From: Planctomicrobium sp.
GTDB lineage: Bacteria > Planctomycetota > Planctomycetia > Planctomycetales > Planctomycetaceae
Assembly (NCBI GenBank): GCA_029259835.1
Contig: JAJDEL010000582.1
Location: 1 to 7,391, forward strand
Length of the DNA stretch: 7,391 bases
Direction of reading: 5' to 3'
A model generated the notes under the pieces. That model worked only from the letters and a program-made list of their open reading frames with translations. It was not told the DNA's origin and did no database searches. How positions within the stretch are numbered: position 1 is the first letter of the stretch; every line of letters begins with the position of its first letter. This document shows, piece after piece, positions 7,118-7,391 of this stretch. A program made the translations under genes and the position numbers.

Positions 7118-7142
7118 TGTGCTCGGTGATGTCCCGAGCACA
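7118..7142. promoter_or_regulatory. Hairpin upstream of the Nramp-like gene
   Basis: TGTGCTCGG (7118-7126) and CCGAGCACA (7134-7142) form a perfect 9-base-pair stem around a TGATGTC loop, 24 bases before the ATG at 7167. It could be a leader-RNA structure or a DNA-binding palindrome, or simply part of the neighbouring repeat. There is no T-run after it. Confidence 0.5.
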
Positions 7143-7166
7143 CTAAGACAGTCCGAGATACGGTTC

Positions 7167-7391
7167 ATGACGAATCAACCAGACACAGATTCAACAACTT
7201 CAACGCCGCAAATCGAAAAAGATCGCGCGTTGATCAACGAAGCCCGCGAGAAAGGCAAAGGCCCCCTCTTCTTCGCCTTTGCGAAACTCTCCGGTCCCGG
7301 CTGGCTGCAAAGTGCAATCACTCTCGGTGGCGGTTCTTTGGGAAGTAGTCTGTACTTAGGAGTCTTGGCAGGTTTCGGCCTGATGTGGTTG
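7167..7391 (+). CDS. Divergent Nramp-family metal transporter, N-terminal fragment
   Basis: First 75 codons of a gene that runs off the window. Residues 1-30 are hydrophilic and probably cytoplasmic (MTNQPDTDSTTST then a charged stretch). About 44-75 is the first membrane segment. From GPG (43-45) the sequence lines up without gaps with E. coli MntH from its GPAF: both have the GP start and end in a similar LW pair. The canonical metal-binding DPGN of TM1 is here GGGS (54-57), so the Asp and Asn that coordinate Mn2+/Fe2+ in Nramp proteins are Gly and Ser. I recall planctomycete proteins with this motif annotated as Nramp-family divalent metal transporters. The substrate is therefore uncertain. 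The start is the first ATG of the frame, with only a weak purine stretch (CCGAGATACGG) ahead of it. It is transcribed away from the methyltransferase gene. Confidence 0.8.
   Translation, partial: MTNQPDTDSTTSTPQIEKDRALINEAREKGKGPLFFAFAKLSGPGWLQSAITLGGGSLGSSLYLGVLAGFGLMWL

Overview
The window is a stretch of bacterial chromosome, most likely from a planctomycete (Planctomycetota). Two things point there. The first gene is the C-terminal part of a PSCyt/PSD-type DUF1549-DUF1553 protein, a family hugely expanded in that phylum. The gaps between genes hold GC-rich palindromic repeats built on a GGGCTAGCGCCC core, which I recall as common in planctomycete genomes. I cannot fix the genus from sequence alone.

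Layout, left to right: (1) 1-2550 (+), a DUF1549/DUF1553 protein with a CXXCH motif, 5' end outside the window. (2) 2551-2998, a 448-base non-coding gap holding three GCTAGC-centred palindromic repeats in its first half, then the upstream region of the next gene. (3) 2999-3595 (+), an exported Cu/Zn superoxide dismutase with a His-rich N-terminus, closed by a clear intrinsic terminator at 3629-3665. (4) 3666-3995, a gap in which I see no gene. (5) 3996-5558 (+), an AAA+ ATPase with a winged-helix-like N-terminal part, from a widespread family without an established function. (6) 5563-6654 (-), an RsmC/RlmG-type rRNA guanine-N2 methyltransferase, tail-to-tail with the ATPase with 4 bases between stop codons. 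(7) 6655-7166, a 512-base gap with a long inverted repeat, a triple 8-base tandem repeat and a hairpin. (8) 7167-7391 (+), the first 75 codons of a divergent Nramp-type transporter, running off the window.

The genes do not form one operon. Most look like independent housekeeping or envelope functions: export and cell-surface/polymer biology (PSCyt), oxidative-stress defence (SOD), a chaperone-like ATPase, ribosomal RNA modification and metal transport. I found no CRISPR array, tRNA, rRNA, transposase or prophage gene, and no convincing new multi-gene system. The points most worth checking are the substituted metal-binding motif of the Nramp-like protein, the superoxide dismutase that has lost both usual disulfide cysteines, the uncharacterised AAA+ family, and the family of palindromic repeats in the gaps.
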